Source: Pyronema omphalodes
Lineage: Eukaryota > Ascomycota > Pezizomycetes > Pezizales > Pyronemataceae
Reading direction: 5' to 3'
DNA length: 64,000 bases
NCBI GenBank assembly: GCA_024516155.1
Contig: JAJJXM010000045.1
Coordinates: 62,001-126,000 of the forward strand
Below, in pieces: positions 1 through 11,767 of the stretch; position 1 is the stretch's first letter; the number at the start of each line of letters is the position of its first letter. The position numbers and the translations under genes are program-made. The notes under the pieces were generated by a model. It was not told the DNA's origin. It worked only from the letters and a program-made list of their open reading frames with translations, and did not search any database.

Positions 1-306
1 AAGAGGGTTCCGCAAGGCTCTTGAAGATGCCCTCGAAGTATTTCACCATACGGAACAACAAAGAAGACAGGAACTTGTCAGATTGAAAGCGGAATTCGAG
101 AGACAGGCTAGCCAACTTCGGGATGTCTTGGAAGAACACTCTCGCTGTCCAAGCACGGGAAATTCAGTAAGTACTATCACGTCAAAGGGATACTCCCCCA
201 TAAAGAGAGAGATACTAAAAGACCAAAGGAGAGCAGCGACTGCGACATTATGACTGAAGAGGACCAGTATACCCCTGCACCGAGCACAGTCGGCGGTACC
301 ATATGA
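1..306 (+). CDS. 3' end of a coiled-coil protein gene (partial)
   Basis: The open frame starts at base 2 and reads a charged, heptad-like helix rich in Q, R, E and L (RRQELVRLKAEFERQ...), consistent with a coiled coil. An intron is proposed at 167-228: GTAAGT donor, phase 0, AG acceptor, 62 bp. It joins to a short acidic tail ending TVGGTI and a TGA at 304-306. Without the intron the frame stays open only to a TAA-type stop near 250, so splicing is my inference from the consensus donor and sensible reading. The 5' part lies outside the window. No family is recognised. Confidence 0.5.
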
Positions 307-1575
307 CATGTTAGTACTGTGTAGCGATCAGAAGGTACGGTTTTCGTGAAACATCTGACATTGAGAATGCTGATCAGCTGACATAACTATATGACAGAGT
401 TTTGCGAATGATTACGAGCGATGAGGTAATGTGGATAACGCATTGACAGTGGTTGGCTTGCTGCGGGAATCGAATTAGTTTGCCATACCTTTTGTTGTAT
501 CTCCGCCAACAGATGGTTTTCTAGTAATTCAAAACATTAGTTTAGCCCGGAACCCAGTGATAAAGTGTACTATTTTCTGCTGAGAAGAGTTCATATAAAA
601 TAGAACGGACTATCAACCGTATACCCACTTTTCCAGATTATCAAGTCCATATCATCATCAAATCTTCGCAGATATAACGCTGTCACCCCTGCAGTTCAAT
701 AAATGAGATTATCATATACTCAAATAAGGACTTATTCGGTCCCAGGTCCCAGAGGTACTCATGGTACCATTCAGTACCCGTAAATCAATTGAATAATAAA
801 TCAACATTTTTTCCTTACGCTATTTGAACCAACAAACAAAAGTTTACACATCATTACACCAAGATTCACAGGGTTTATGAGACTAAACAAAATAATGATT
901 GTATTCGACAATTCTATACTTCCACTACACACTATACAAGGTTACTATTGCCTGATGATTCAAGGAGAGCTGTGAGCTGTGCGGGTGGGTTGTGTGCTAT
1001 TCAATATCATACATCTTCTAGCTTCTAGCTTCTCAATTTTAAATTATGTGGACTTTGATGGAGGGAAGGAAGCAAAGAAACATGATTGAGCGTGGAAAAA
1101 AAATAAAATTCAATGCAATGCGTACACTAGTGCATCTTGATATATCACAATGACAGAACTAAAACCCCCGAAGTAACCCGATCCAGCCTCCGACATGACG
1201 CTACATGACGTTGCATGCGTCCATGATCCTCTATAAATTCTTAGTTATGCTGTAGCTGAACTGTGAAGTACGATAGAAAATGGAATTGTTGGGCCAAGGG
1301 TATTTATCAACTATCCTTTCTAGAGTCATGAGTGATGAGTCATGAGTGATGAGTCATGATTCGTGAATAATTGGTGTATGCTGAGTGATCATTTTATGTA
1401 GTAACAGCTACTGATGATGATAATGCTGGTCTGGAATATTTTCGATTTTCTCATAGTTTCATAGTCATAGTTTCAGATCGATGATTACTGATTACATACT
1501 GTCTGATCCTAGAAATTAGGAGTTGGGAATCGGGATAGCGAAGAAGAATACGTTAGGATATGATATGATAGGATT
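307..1575. other. Intergenic, no gene seen
   Basis: AT-rich sequence with no coherent open frame. A short direct repeat of GAGTCATGAGTGAT lies at about 1325-1362. The rest looks like UTR or intergenic DNA. Confidence 0.5.
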
Positions 1576-2049
1576 AAGGATGCACACGAGACAAGAATTC
1601 GGGACAGGAGTTCGAAATTGGTCTTAGGATCAATGACGTTGGATATCCACGACATGAGATAATTTCGAGACTTTTCGAGACCTTGTAGGGCAAAAAACGC
1701 GCAATCAAGTGAAATATGTCTGTTCTTCCTGTTCCGCTGATTAGTATTTCAGGTAAAGTCGTTAAAAAGAGTAAGAATCGGCTTCTCATGAAAACGTATA
1801 CCACGGCACTACACGCTGCTCATCAAGAGCTACAATAGACAACCGGAGTCGGAGGATTAAGAGGGGTTCGTGGAGGAGCACGAGCATTGGGGTAGAAAAT
1901 ATACTGCAGAATTGCTGCTTTATTTGTTGTTTCATAAAACGTCTTTTCTCGCTTATATTCTCGAGCGTCCCGAGACTTACGAGACTGAAATCTGACGCGA
2001 AGCGATGTCTCGAGCCCAATGGCAGTCTCGTCTCGTCTGGTGTGCATCC
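1576..2049. mobile_element. MITE-like element with short terminal inverted repeats
   Basis: The left end reads AGGATGCACACGAGAC and the right end GTCTGGTGTGCATCCC; these are inverted repeats of about 16 bp with two mismatches. TA dinucleotides flank both ends, as expected of Tc1/mariner-type target duplication. The roughly 470-bp interior holds only short antisense frames and no transposase. The inner ends contain more GTCTCG/CGAGAC motifs. It would be non-autonomous. There is only one copy here, so mobility is inferred from structure alone. Confidence 0.45.
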
Positions 2050-2506
2050 CTATATACTATAGTTTTATGCTTGAAACGTTGCGGAGTTTTGCATGTAGGT
2101 TGATATGTACTTTTTAAATATATTTTCCAACCGTACTCAGTTACGAGCGCGGTATGTTACATTATCTACTCTACACGCAACCACATACCTCCCTCTTGAT
2201 ACCCCAAATGTTGGATTTTTCTGCATGGCATGAATCTTTTTACTGTTATTCCGCATGTATTCTGCCCAGTTACATCCTCTCTCAAGTCATTGATATCTGA
2301 TCTCTTCCCATCCGGCCGGGGAGGGGCATCATCCAATCTCGCTCAGTTTTGCCGCTCTTCGAAGAGAAATGATGTCTGTACCGGTATATGTACTTTAACC
2401 CCCTAGTAGGCTAGTAACTGCCTAAAAATACTTGTTTTTGCATCTTATAAAGTCTAGTGAGAAGGCATATAACTGCAAAATTTCGCGGTAAAAGACCAAA
2501 AAGAAA
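2050..2506. other. Intergenic, no gene seen
   Basis: AT-rich spacer between the MITE-like element and the first tRNA. No supported feature. Confidence 0.5.
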
Positions 2507-2577
2507 TGCACCGTGCGGGAATCGAACCCACTGCCCTACCTTGGGAAAGTAGGATGTTACCATTACACCAACGGCAC
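2507..2577 (-). tRNA. tG(CCC): tRNA-Gly (anticodon CCC), copy 1
   Basis: The 71-nt cloverleaf reads on the minus strand. The acceptor GTGCCGT pairs with ACGGTGC (two G-U wobbles), the anticodon loop is TTCCCAA giving CCC, and the T arm GGGTTCGATTCCC is intact. A T5 run follows the 3' end (AAAAAG on the plus strand), a Pol III terminator. It decodes GGG codons. It is the first of three near-identical copies in 1 kb. Confidence 0.9.
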
Positions 2578-3036
2578 TGTCTGTTAGAGCATTAAGCCTG
2601 CAGTTTTTATAAAACGCGGGTCATGTTACCTGCAGGTGCATTAAAAACCCCATGTCGAAAGCCAGGGGGTCGGCTTCCACCTCCATCATGGGTTTCTTCA
2701 TCGCGGTACCACCAGAACGAAGGATTGGATACCGGAAAGTCTCCGAATATGCATACCGTAGCAGGAGTGCCTGTACCGGTGTGGAATTATTACGCATATA
2801 AAATATAAGCAGTGCCCCGGGATATCTTTTCAGTATCTTGTCCCCGAACAAAGAACTCAACAATCACAATAATTGTTTGCTTCAGAAATCACCTTGGATG
2901 GTAAAGAAACAAGAATATGCTTTACAAGATACCATGAAGGAGTAATGACCAACAAGACGTTAAGTCAGCAACAGAAAAACAATTTCAGGAGCCAGCAATG
3001 TTCTGTAGTATTATGTAAAAAGAGATCAAAAAGAAT

Positions 3037-3107
3037 TGCACCGTGCGGGAATCGAACCCACTGCCCTACCTTGGGAAAGTAGGATGTTGCCATTACACCA
3101 ACGGCAC
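3037..3107 (-). tRNA. tG(CCC): tRNA-Gly (anticodon CCC), copy 2
   Basis: Same 71-nt tRNA with one D-arm difference from copy 1 (GGCAAC for GGTAAC). The anticodon loop TTCCCAA and B box GGTTCGATTCC are intact, and a T-run terminator follows. Confidence 0.9.
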
Positions 3108-3437
3108 TGTCTGTTGAGAAGCAGAGCCTGCTGCTCCATAAGTGCTTTAGCGGGTGTGCCTGTATCTGCAGGCTGTATGGATCCTGGTGGGTGGAAGGAG
3201 ACGTCCTCCATCTTGTTTCAGTCTCTTATGTAGTCGCCAAGAAGAGAATGAATGATCACGAGCGTTGTTTGCTTCAAAAGATACAATGAAAGAGAAATCA
3301 CCAAGAGTTTGCTTCAGAAGCTTCCGGGAATGAGCAATGAATGGAGTTACGACCCAAAGGATCTAGAAAAAGCAAAAAAAGATTTCATACAACCAGCTAT
3401 ATTGCGGCATATTATTCAGAAGAAGATCTAAAAGAAT

Positions 3438-3508
3438 TGCACCGTGCGGGAATCGAACCCACTGCCCGACCTTGGGAAAGTAGGATGTTACCATTACACC
3501 AACGGCAC
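3438..3508 (-). tRNA. tG(CCC): tRNA-Gly (anticodon CCC), copy 3
   Basis: Same tRNA with one substitution in the 3' anticodon stem (GGTCG instead of GGTAG). This replaces an A-U pair by a mismatch. Anticodon, T arm and acceptor are unchanged, and the terminator is T4. It may be functional or beginning to decay. Confidence 0.8.
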
Positions 3509-4217
3509 TCGTTGTTGAAGGAGAGAACGTACAGTTTGTTATAAGCACATGCCGTGTTGCCTGTAGGGACATTAATAGCCCTGTATCGAGAGCCTGGGGG
3601 TCATTTTCCACCTCCATGTTGCGCTTCTTGGCCCCAGAACGAGCAGGAACGAAGGATTGGGCGCCGTAGCGTCCCTCAAAACGACTACGTGTGTATACTA
3701 TTATTTCGAACAGTTAACGGCACGGATAGTTCTCTAACGGTGTAGGTCTCTGAATTCAAGGAGATATTTGCATATTATGTTGTATTTAAAGAAAGAAGAG
3801 TCAGCGAGGGAACGGAGTTTATGTTTGAAGTATATTTGGCTACGGCCTTTCTCCTGTTCATTTCTGCCCCTCGTTTGATACAACAGAAAGATGTGAGGAA
3901 TGATAAAATAACTTGATTGAGACTAAATTACCACTGAATGAAATTTCTTCGAGCTTCATGAAATAAGAAACCAAATTAAATACCACCCAAACACGTGAGA
4001 CAAGAAGATCACAGACAGCAAATGTTTTCCAAGATGATTTAGATGTCAGTCCCTTAACCTACATCGCTTCCGTGATCACATTCCTATTATTCTTAGCACC
4101 GTTAAATCTGCAAACATTTTCCGGACATAAACTTAATCAAACTATTAGCCATGCTCGAATAACGTTCGTTAAATTCTCTCACCGTGAACATATGCTAAAG
4201 AGAAATCCAAACAGCAG
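3509..4217. other. Intergenic; tRNA-unit flank then unique spacer
   Basis: The first 180 bp belong to the tRNA unit. The rest, to the stop codon of the next gene, is AT-rich with no convincing frame. Confidence 0.4.
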
Positions 4218-5045
4218 TCAAACAACAATTACGAGTAGTAGCATCCATCCGCGATCATAAATATTGACGGCCCAACGGCAAAGAATGAATCTTCCATACC
4301 AACTTGTTGGACGGCGTTCCTTCTTTTTCCGAGTGCAGTAGCGGATCCCATTTCCTGAGAGCTCGTCGTAAACATCTGCAATCTCACCTCCACGAGCGAA
4401 TTTGCCGTTCGTAATGGTCGAGGAATACCAGGGGTCGTGATACTCGTAGGTGTCGGAGTCGTAGTCAAGATTAAGATCGCTATAACAATATCAGTAGCAG
4501 CTTCTTGGACTAGTTGAAAAGGAAACATACTCCTCCTGCTCCCATGGACCGTCATCTTCATCAGACTTGATTGAGAAGAATGTCAAACGACTATTGCGGC
4601 GTTGCGTGGGTTGTTTGGTAAAGGTAGCATAGTCCACGCCTTCGGAGAATTCTTCATCCAACTGCCTAGAAAGCCTTTCCCGTTCCACCCATTCTTTATC
4701 CTCGTCTTCGTCTTTATCTTCTTCTTTGTCTTCATATTCCTCCTTTTCGTCCTCAAAAGGTGAAGTAACGCAATCATCGTAGTTCATAGTGTGCCGTTGA
4801 TTAAGCAAGAATCCCGTCGAGGACCGCGCAACCTTTGGAAAGGAGATAACACGGCGGCGGCGGCGGGTGGTGTCCATTGGATCAGTCTCGGAATTGATAA
4901 CAGATCCCTCATTTTGAGAAGAACCGCCCGAAATTTGCTGTTCAGTCGTGCTGCTGTATTTGCTAGTTTCCGTATTTGATCGCAGTCTGAGATGGCTACC
5001 GTTTTCCTCGCTGGGTTTCGCTTGGGTGTCAGCTGACTTGTCCAT
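4218..5045 (-). CDS. Acidic protein with C-terminal membrane segment, two exons
   Basis: Exon 1 is 5045-4531, the intron 4530-4480 (GTATGT...ATAG, 51 bp, phase 2) and exon 2 is 4479-4218, giving about 258 residues. The ATG opens MDKSADTQAKPSEEN. The middle carries a long E/D/K tract (around residues 95-120) and RRRRR near residue 62, a possible nuclear signal. Exon 2 reads a Tyr/Asp-rich stretch and ends in a hydrophobic tail (GWMLLLVIVV) that could be a tail anchor. I chose the spliced frame because unspliced exon 1 stops six codons past the donor while exon 2 is fully open. Family not recognised; function unknown. Confidence 0.7.
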
Positions 5046-5899
5046 TATGCAGTTCTGTTATGGAAAGGTGTTGATGCGTGTATCAGAATGTTGGAACAAA
5101 AACTGCTGCGAATGATCATCCTTGTGCCAAGCCATGTTGTCGGTGCTTCTGCATACCGCCGTTGCTCCACATTCGAACCTCACCATGTGCCATCACGACT
5201 AGCAACCCATACTTCAAGATCGCACCTTCAGCCACCACCTACATCTGCTATGAAATTTAACCCCTCCTACCGCCTCATCTGCTGCCAATTCCGGATTATC
5301 GAATCCGTCGACGGCGCCGACCCAATGTTCCAAAAATCAAGATTCAACCCCCGTCACCAGTCTCAACCCTTACCGCCGGCGAACCAATATTTTCTGGGAT
5401 AAACGATTATAATTTACTACCTGCACCATGTGCGAAGGACTTTCTCAAAAACGAAGAAGGGAAATGAGAAGGAGGGTTGTACTACCGGTTATCGTTATTG
5501 AACCAAGGGAGGATGGAGGGGAGGATTATGATTGCCAGGTTGGTGAGGTAGTTGTTCGAAGGAATAGTTCAAGAAGGAGACTACCAAGGAAGAAAAAGCG
5601 GTATGTGAACTGGAAAAGAAGCGGGGCGAGTGCTTGTTGGGGTGGATGAGGTTTCATGGGGTATATGAATGTTTATTTCGGTGTTTGGCTATTGGGTAAA
5701 TATGATTTTGGAGTATATATGTAAAAACTTTATCATTAGGCGCTGATGTACTATGGATCTAGGTGTTATATTACGGTGTATGGCAATTTATTATGGATTT
5801 AGGAAGTTACATGTTCAAAAATTATCAATCGCACCCGCCAGGAAATCAACGCACAAACATACCCTGCCATAACCAACCATAAACAAAAATAAACCCTCC
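5046..5899 (+). other. Intergenic with weak coding signal
   Basis: This includes the upstream region of the minus-strand gene at 5045. On the plus strand about 5265-5466 reads a plausible exon (LPIPDYRIRRRRRP... ending KNEEGK and a TGA), and 5428-5649 reads a 73-residue Arg-rich ATG frame. They overlap in different frames, so at most one is real. No function is suggested. Confidence 0.2.
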
Positions 5900-6479
5900 T
5901 CACAAACTCGCAGGACGGGATGGCCTCGCAGACTGTTCAGTCTGCCCCGGCTCTCCCTCAACAGGACCATTAGCACCAGCCTGTCCCGGACCCATGTAAA
6001 TCCACACGACAAAAATGACGAACACAACCAGCGCCGCCATAGCCCCCAAAAACAGCATCTTCCACCGCTTAATATCGTCAGTACCCTCGATACCTCTAGT
6101 AGCAGCAACGGTATTCGCATAACTCGGGAGCACATCGACATTTCGTCCCCTGATATCCCGAATCCGTAAACTACCCAGATAACTCACCCAATTATGGGCG
6201 AGCAGCTTCCTCGTACGGTGGAGGTGCAGTGGCGATTGTCGCAGTTGATGCGGCCGCTGGAAATGGCGAGCAGACTGGGCGCTGGGTAGCAGTAGGCGCT
6301 GTCAGATGAGCGCGCGGCATAGGTGTAGCAACGGATGCAGTTTCCGTGTTGATAGGTGTAAAACCAGCAGCAGCGGTAATCTGTGGAGACGTTGGGCGAT
6401 TTGCAAGGCCCAATTCGATATCGACAAGCTCGATGCTGAATGCGTCTTCTGGGACCGGAGTTGGTATTCTGGGTATCAT
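5900..6479 (-). CDS. Pro/Ala-rich single-pass membrane protein, two segments
   Basis: The start is an ATG at 6479 (CACAATGA context; MIPRIPTPVPEDAF). The first segment is P/T/A-rich and ends PPPYEEAARP at a TAA at 6192-6194. A frame shifted by one continues immediately with SLRIRDIRGRNVDVLPSYAN, a transmembrane segment (MLFLGAMAALVVFVIFVVWIY) and a P/S-rich C-tail to 5900. The segments join if about 46 nt (GTACGA...GGGTAG) are spliced, which restores frame although the donor is weak, or if one base is missing. PPPY and LPSY recall WW-binding PPxY motifs; this is inference. A type I or II membrane protein is likely, family unknown. Confidence 0.5.
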
Positions 6480-7720
6480 TGTGATTGATGAGTTTTTGTG
6501 TATTTGATTGATAGAAGAACTGAGAACTTTTGGGGGAATTATTGGCGATACACTTTCGCTGCTGAGATTGCTTGGAGGTGTTGAGGCTGTTGGTAAGGAA
6601 TTGAGCCTTTTTACAGGCGGGAGTTGGGGATGTGTGATGCCTTGTGATTCTATGGTGCTTGTTACCACACGTGACTTTGAATTTGGAACGTAGAATGATA
6701 GTCTGTGTTCTGGAACAACTTGCCACGGATGGTGACGGCTTCATGTGGGGGTGTGATGCTCTTGTAAATATACAAGCGGCAGTATGTAAAGGAATAACAA
6801 TACGGAAATACACTGCGACTACCGCAGATTATGGATAATCGTCAACGCAGCGCAAGTTGCAACAGTTCAGTGAGCTATAAACACAAGAACGATATTTCCA
6901 ACGAACCACGAACGGGCATACAAATTCCAGTGTCCACAGTACCTAATGCCACACCTCTAACTGATCCAAAACCAGCCCGCTGCACAACGGTATTCGAAAA
7001 TTAAAACAGCACACTCCACAATGTCTCTCCAGCATCACTCGTAGCTTCCCCATTCCTACACATCCACCACATCCGCCACATCAATAACGGGTATACGAAA
7101 ACACCCCCACCTGCTACAATACACCAAACCCCACGCTTCAAAATTTCAATTTTCTACAGTCTTGAAGCAACTTGTCACAAGCGGCGGCCGCGGGGGGGGG
7201 GGGGGCGCGAGAAAATGCACTGACGGTTCCAGCTGTCGGGGGGGGGCGGGGGGGGGGGGGGGGGAGGGTCGGTACCAGATGCCACCTCCCCTTCCATAAA
7301 CTACGCAGAATCGTAACCCCAACGAAATAGTACTTAAGATCCGTTACCCACGCGCTTGTATTGCCCCGTCGAAATCGCCTGTGAACGAGCTGCGAGCTGC
7401 GGGCATCGTGGTTTATCATGGTGTATCATGGTATATCACGCGATGTTTTACGGCTGTGAGAGATAATAAATAATAATATATTCTCATTTATGTTCCCAAC
7501 CGATAGGTTATGACAATCGTAACATTACTATTACATTTCTTTTTTCTCCCAAATATTTCCTTTGCTTCTTGTCTATACCTAAGAAGGCATAGATCAGGAT
7601 AAGCGGGGCTACTCTTGACATATGTCAAGTGCCCTTTCATTACACAGAGTGACTACTCAACCTGAGCCGCCGGGTAAACCTCCCTTGAGGGCAAACCCCG
7701 GTTACCAAGATATACCTGTG
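6480..7720. other. Intergenic with a long G-rich tract
   Basis: No coherent gene. A G-run block at 7188-7266 (GGGG runs of 7-18) interrupts otherwise AT-balanced sequence; see its own entry. Confidence 0.4.
7188..7266 (+). repeat. Poly-G tracts
   Basis: Two long G runs (about 15 and about 25 G, lightly interrupted by C) are separated by 40 bp. They have strong G-quadruplex potential on the plus strand. Exact lengths are unreliable in most sequencing. Confidence 0.8.
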
Positions 7721-7796
7721 GGAGCGGCACGGGATTCGAACCCGTTGCTTTTGCGCAGTTGCAGGGAGTTATACCACTACACCACTGGGGCCGCCC
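7721..7796 (-). tRNA. tRNA-like sequence, probably a tRNA pseudogene
   Basis: On the minus strand the acceptor GGGCGGC pairs with GCCGCTC, an A-box-like GTGGTGTAGTGG is present, and the T arm ACGGGTTCGAATCCCGT is perfect. The anticodon arm does not form a 5-bp stem with a 7-nt loop. The best loop-like string CTGCAAC would give anticodon GCA (Cys), but its flanks do not pair. No T-run terminator follows directly. This is either a decayed tRNA or one with an unusual arm; amino-acid identity cannot be assigned. Confidence 0.5.
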
Positions 7797-9036
7797 CCTA
7801 CGGCTGTGAGAGAGGTAGGTGAGAGAGGTAGGTGAAATTTGGGGATTTGGGGATTTGGGGATTTGAATTGGTTAGATAGCTAGCTAGCTTGTATACAGTG
7901 ATTACATTACGATGATGAATTGTATCCACAAACAGGGGTTCGGCTTTTTTATCATCAACCTTCCGACGATATCGAAGCCGGAACTTGCCAATTTGGTTAC
8001 ATAAAGACTACAGGTCTATAGCTCGTGAACCCATTAACTAGGCAGCAGACAAGCGACACGGAGATGAGGCTGGATATCTGTAGTCTGGTAGCATGGAGAA
8101 GTGCGTTGATATCTTGATATCTTGATATCTTGATATCTTGATATCTTGATATCTTGATATCTTGATATCTTGATATCTTGATATCTTAATATCTTGATAT
8201 TCACTTATAGGTTATACCCAGGACTTTATGCACACTGCAGGCAATCTGATCCTCTAGGATTCATCGCTTCGTGGGTGGAAAGATATACATAATACAACCA
8301 AACTCTTTGCTTATTTGTACTATCGGATATCTTTCTTACTAAGACGATTCCTTCGACGATTGAAAACCGCCTCATCTCTACCTCGCAGAAAAGTCCCGGT
8401 ACGTGTGTCCAAAAATCAAAAAAAAACACTATCCTAGTATCCCAGTATCCCAGTATCCTTTCCCACCCACTGTTTATTTCTGATTAATCCCAAAGATGCA
8501 ACAAAGCAGAAAGCAGAAACAGAAATAAGACGACTCTGTGAAAATCTAAAGACTAGACTAGACTAGGCAGTAATAAGGAACAAGTAATATCCAAAAACTG
8601 ATGAAGAAAGCTCCTGCCTGTGTGGGTAACATGAAGTACTTACCCCTCCCTGCGTACCCTATTACTTTCGCGATATACTGCTGTGTGGAAGCGAAGAGCT
8701 TCCATATTCTTTTTTTGAGAAGGACTTAGTCAGTGGTCACAGACATCATGCTATGTTGATATTAAATCATCTGGTGTTCCAACGAATATCGAGAGGGTTA
8801 CTGACATGATACATCAATAAATGTATATTATGTTGCACCGTTACCGGAGGCGGTTATGAAATGGTGCCGAAGACAAGATATGTTACATATAACGACGGTG
8901 GTGATGGTTGAGTTTTCTACAGACTACAGGTCGTCATTGGTGACTTTTTGGGTTCCGGAATCGGGATGATTTTTTGAATATTAGGTCTGGGTAGTATCTA
9001 CTATCGGGATTCGGGGATAGCGTACTCCGCTGGAAA
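7797..9036. other. Intergenic with simple repeats
   Basis: Contains a GAGAGAGGTAGGT duplication, a GGGGATTT triplication (about 7838-7866) and the 8-bp minisatellite listed separately. No supported gene. Confidence 0.4.
8106..8200. repeat. 8-bp minisatellite TGATATCT (about 12 copies)
   Basis: Uninterrupted tandem array with one variant unit (TTAATATC). Each unit contains the palindrome GATATC, so either strand can fold on itself. Confidence 0.95.
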
Positions 9037-10140
9037 TTGCTTCAATTTGCTTTTCTACTATGTGTAATTGGCAGGTATGGTGGACATTCCGTGGAGGTAG
9101 TATATACACAATATTCCCGCTACTTCTTTAGCCAGCCATGTAGCCCATATGTGATTGTATTTCCTTCTATCATCTTCCATGTCGATATTCCCACGCATGA
9201 GGAATTCTATATCGTCTTTCTATACAAAGTGCAGAATTTCAATATCGAAGGAACCGAGACAAAGAAACAGCTATTTAAATAACGCCTATTAAATACCCCT
9301 TATCACCACCATCATCGACTCAGTCACTCCCACCATTCCATCCCCTTAAGCAACTTCCACCACACCACCACAAACGCAATCCCAAACCAACAGCGACATG
9401 TCACCGTACCCCCCCCTCCCCGTCTTCCACATCCAAGCCCCGTACTAACCCCACCCATCAGACTCATCGGCCGAGCCCGACAGCACGCCCACCCACGCCC
9501 AATCATCTGGCGTCTCCTCTGTCCCATCATCAAAGACCTCCTAACCCCCGCCTACATCGAAGGCCTGCAAATCTTCCAAGCGGACGATTTCCAGAGCACC
9601 TTCCAGTTCTGGGGAACCAGATACTGCAGGATGCTATTGGTATTTTGTTCCTGAGGAATCGTGTGTTGCTGTGGAATTTGTCTACGCTGGTTAGGGAGGA
9701 TGAGTATGATAATGTTAGTATGCCTTGTTTCCTTCGTGTTTGCGGGTAGGGATAGGGATGGTATGGGCATGGGGATAGGGATAGGGATAGCTAGGCTGAC
9801 AGAAGTAGTTTTGCTGCTACGATTGCGAGATCTTTTCCACAGTCATCCGGGCATTTTATGGGATACTATTAAAGAAGCCAAGTACCCTGGGAATGATATT
9901 TGTAGACGACCCGAGAATGGGGATTCGGCGAGTATGGAGGTTTTGGTTAAGTTTATGCGGGGAACTATCGAGCAGCTGAAGGATGATGAGGATACTAGGG
10001 AGTTTTCTTGCAAGGTTTGTTGTGGTTTTTTTTTTTGTGGTGTTGGAAGATAAATTTGGACTGACAATGACTTTTTGAAATAGGCACAGGAGTTTTGGAA
10101 GAATTTTAGGGCTGCGGTTAAGGTCGCGGGTGAGATCTGA
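9037..10140 (+). pseudogene. CCxDCxxF family, copy 3 (decayed)
   Basis: This copy matches the minus-strand genes at 48.3 and 51.1 kb exon by exon. The VFLYKVQNFNIEG block is near 9210. A W-R-L-L-x-P-I-I-K-D-L-L block at 9505 is followed by ILFLRNRVLLWNLSTL. An intron at 9714-9808 follows. The next exon from 9809 opens FCCYDCEIFSTVIRAFYG, then an LGMIFVDDP block, and an intron at 10015-10083. The last exon reads AQEFWKNFRAAVKVAGEI with TGA at 10138-10140. At least two single-base shifts are needed, near 9612 (GGGGAACC) and between about 9890 and 9925. It is a pseudogene unless these are sequence errors. The molecular role of the family is unknown. Confidence 0.6.
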
Positions 10141-11292
10141 AGACTGAGATGTGATGGAACTCGAGAACTCGGCATGCGGATTTGTATCTGCCGGGAAGTT
10201 AAGATGAAGTATTGGAATTTAGTAGTAATGTTTGATTCATTTCTGTTCTTTTTTTCGCATTCTTCATTCATGACTGAAATGTGTGACAGCGCTCATGGTC
10301 AGACGTAGGATGAGCTGGCACTTGGGAGGACAAAGAGAGACAGAAAGATGGAGATGGAGATCTTAGTGTGTGACATTGGGTAACGAGTAAAGATACCATC
10401 GACAGAACAAACATAACGAGGAGATGTGCGCTAAGGCAACATCCACCTCCACAAGCAGTCATAGCACAGAGCACGACTCAATAGGCACTCTTCAACAAAA
10501 TGTGACTATCGACGATGTTTTGTATCCACTATAATAGCACGCTGCACGCATGAGAAACATGAACATTGAAACAGAGTTACACCACATACTTCAAACCATA
10601 TCATTACAAAGCTCAGTTATAAGACTCCAAAAACTCCAATGAACTACGATTTCGAAAATAGCTACATATAACCAATACCACTTGACTGTTGCCATAACCC
10701 CAGCAGATCTATGTATGCATACCAACCAGCATCCGTGTCGCTCAACTATCCAGCCCTACCTGTCTCGTTTAATATGGTAGCGTTGTACTACTTGTACTAC
10801 ATACGTGATCGTCACCCAGCATCTCCCGGCAATCTCAGCATCGTGATCATCACGCCTTGTCCCAACGATCCAATGACCCACCGGTCCAATGACCCAATAA
10901 CCCAACGATCCAACGATCCAACGATCCCTCGCACAGACCGCAGCGCCGCAACCAAACCACAACCAAACCCCAACCCCTGTCGCTTCCAAACTTATCCCGC
11001 TCCACAACCAAACCCCAACCCCTGTCGCATCCCAAACTTAGCCCGCTCCACTACCATAACCATAGAACAAGCCACCATAGCGTGCGCTACTTAGCTTCCG
11101 CAAAAAAAAAAAGAAAAAAATAAAAAATAAAAAAAAAAAAAAGCTTATCCCCACAGCAGTTTATGCTGGAACTACATACACCATAACCATACACCATACA
11201 CTCTACACCCTACACCATACACTCTACAACGGTGCATGATGAACTGCATGTAGGATATCTAGGTGTTATGTGGCAATGCGAGGATATGGATA

Positions 11293-11451
11293 TGAGGATA
11301 TGAGGATGGGGATATGAGGATATAGGATATGAGGATATGAGGATATGAGGATATGAGGATATGAGGATATGAGGATATGAGGATATGAGGATATGAGGAT
11401 ATGAGGATATGAGGATATGAGGATATGAGGATATGAGGATATGAGGATATG
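11293..11451. repeat. 8-bp minisatellite ATGAGGAT (about 18-20 copies)
   Basis: Near-perfect tandem array, with one GGGGATATG-type variant at its left end. The repeat keeps a frame open on the minus strand, but that frame has no coding character. Confidence 0.95.
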
Positions 11452-11767
11452 GATTCGCTTATGATTATGGAGGATTTGTAGGATTTGGAGGACATGTTGT
11501 ATGTATGAGCTCCTCTGGGGCTTGTTTTGTGGAGGTTGCGGTTTTGTGATGGTTGCTATTTTGTGGTGGTTGCTGTTTTGTGGTGGTTGCTGGTTGCTGG
11601 TTGCTGTTTTTGTTTTTGGTTGAAATGGCTGATGGCTACTTGGATGATGGTGATGGATTGGGTGCCGCGATGATACTGACGACAGGGAGGGTTGGTTGTT
11701 AGTATGTACAGTACGTGTTGAAGGCCTTGGGCTTGTGGGGTACTTGGAAGTTCGAACGGTGCATGGT

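Larger units (their letters stand above)
2490..3690. repeat. Tandem duplication of tRNA-Gly(CCC) units with flanks
   Basis: The sequence around each tRNA is also related. Units 1 and 3 share a downstream block with a common AGCC(A/T)GGGGGTC stretch, a TTCCACCTCCAT stretch and a CAGAACGA..GAAGGATTGG stretch (about 2650-2730 and 3580-3662). The A-rich 5' flanks match too. The array therefore arose by unequal duplication of a 0.4-0.55-kb unit, not by independent tRNA insertions. Confidence 0.7.

Noticed and set aside
6184..6813. 209-residue minus-strand frame
   Set aside because: Ser/His/Cys-rich shadow of the Pro-rich gene in the adjacent frame, which has the better ATG and a membrane segment downstream.
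8106..8200. CRISPR-like array
   Set aside because: Repeats are contiguous 8-mers with no spacers, in a eukaryotic context.
11259..11495. Open frame across the ATGAGGAT array
   Set aside because: Product is a pure tandem repeat caused by the minisatellite; no start context, introns or homolog in the window.
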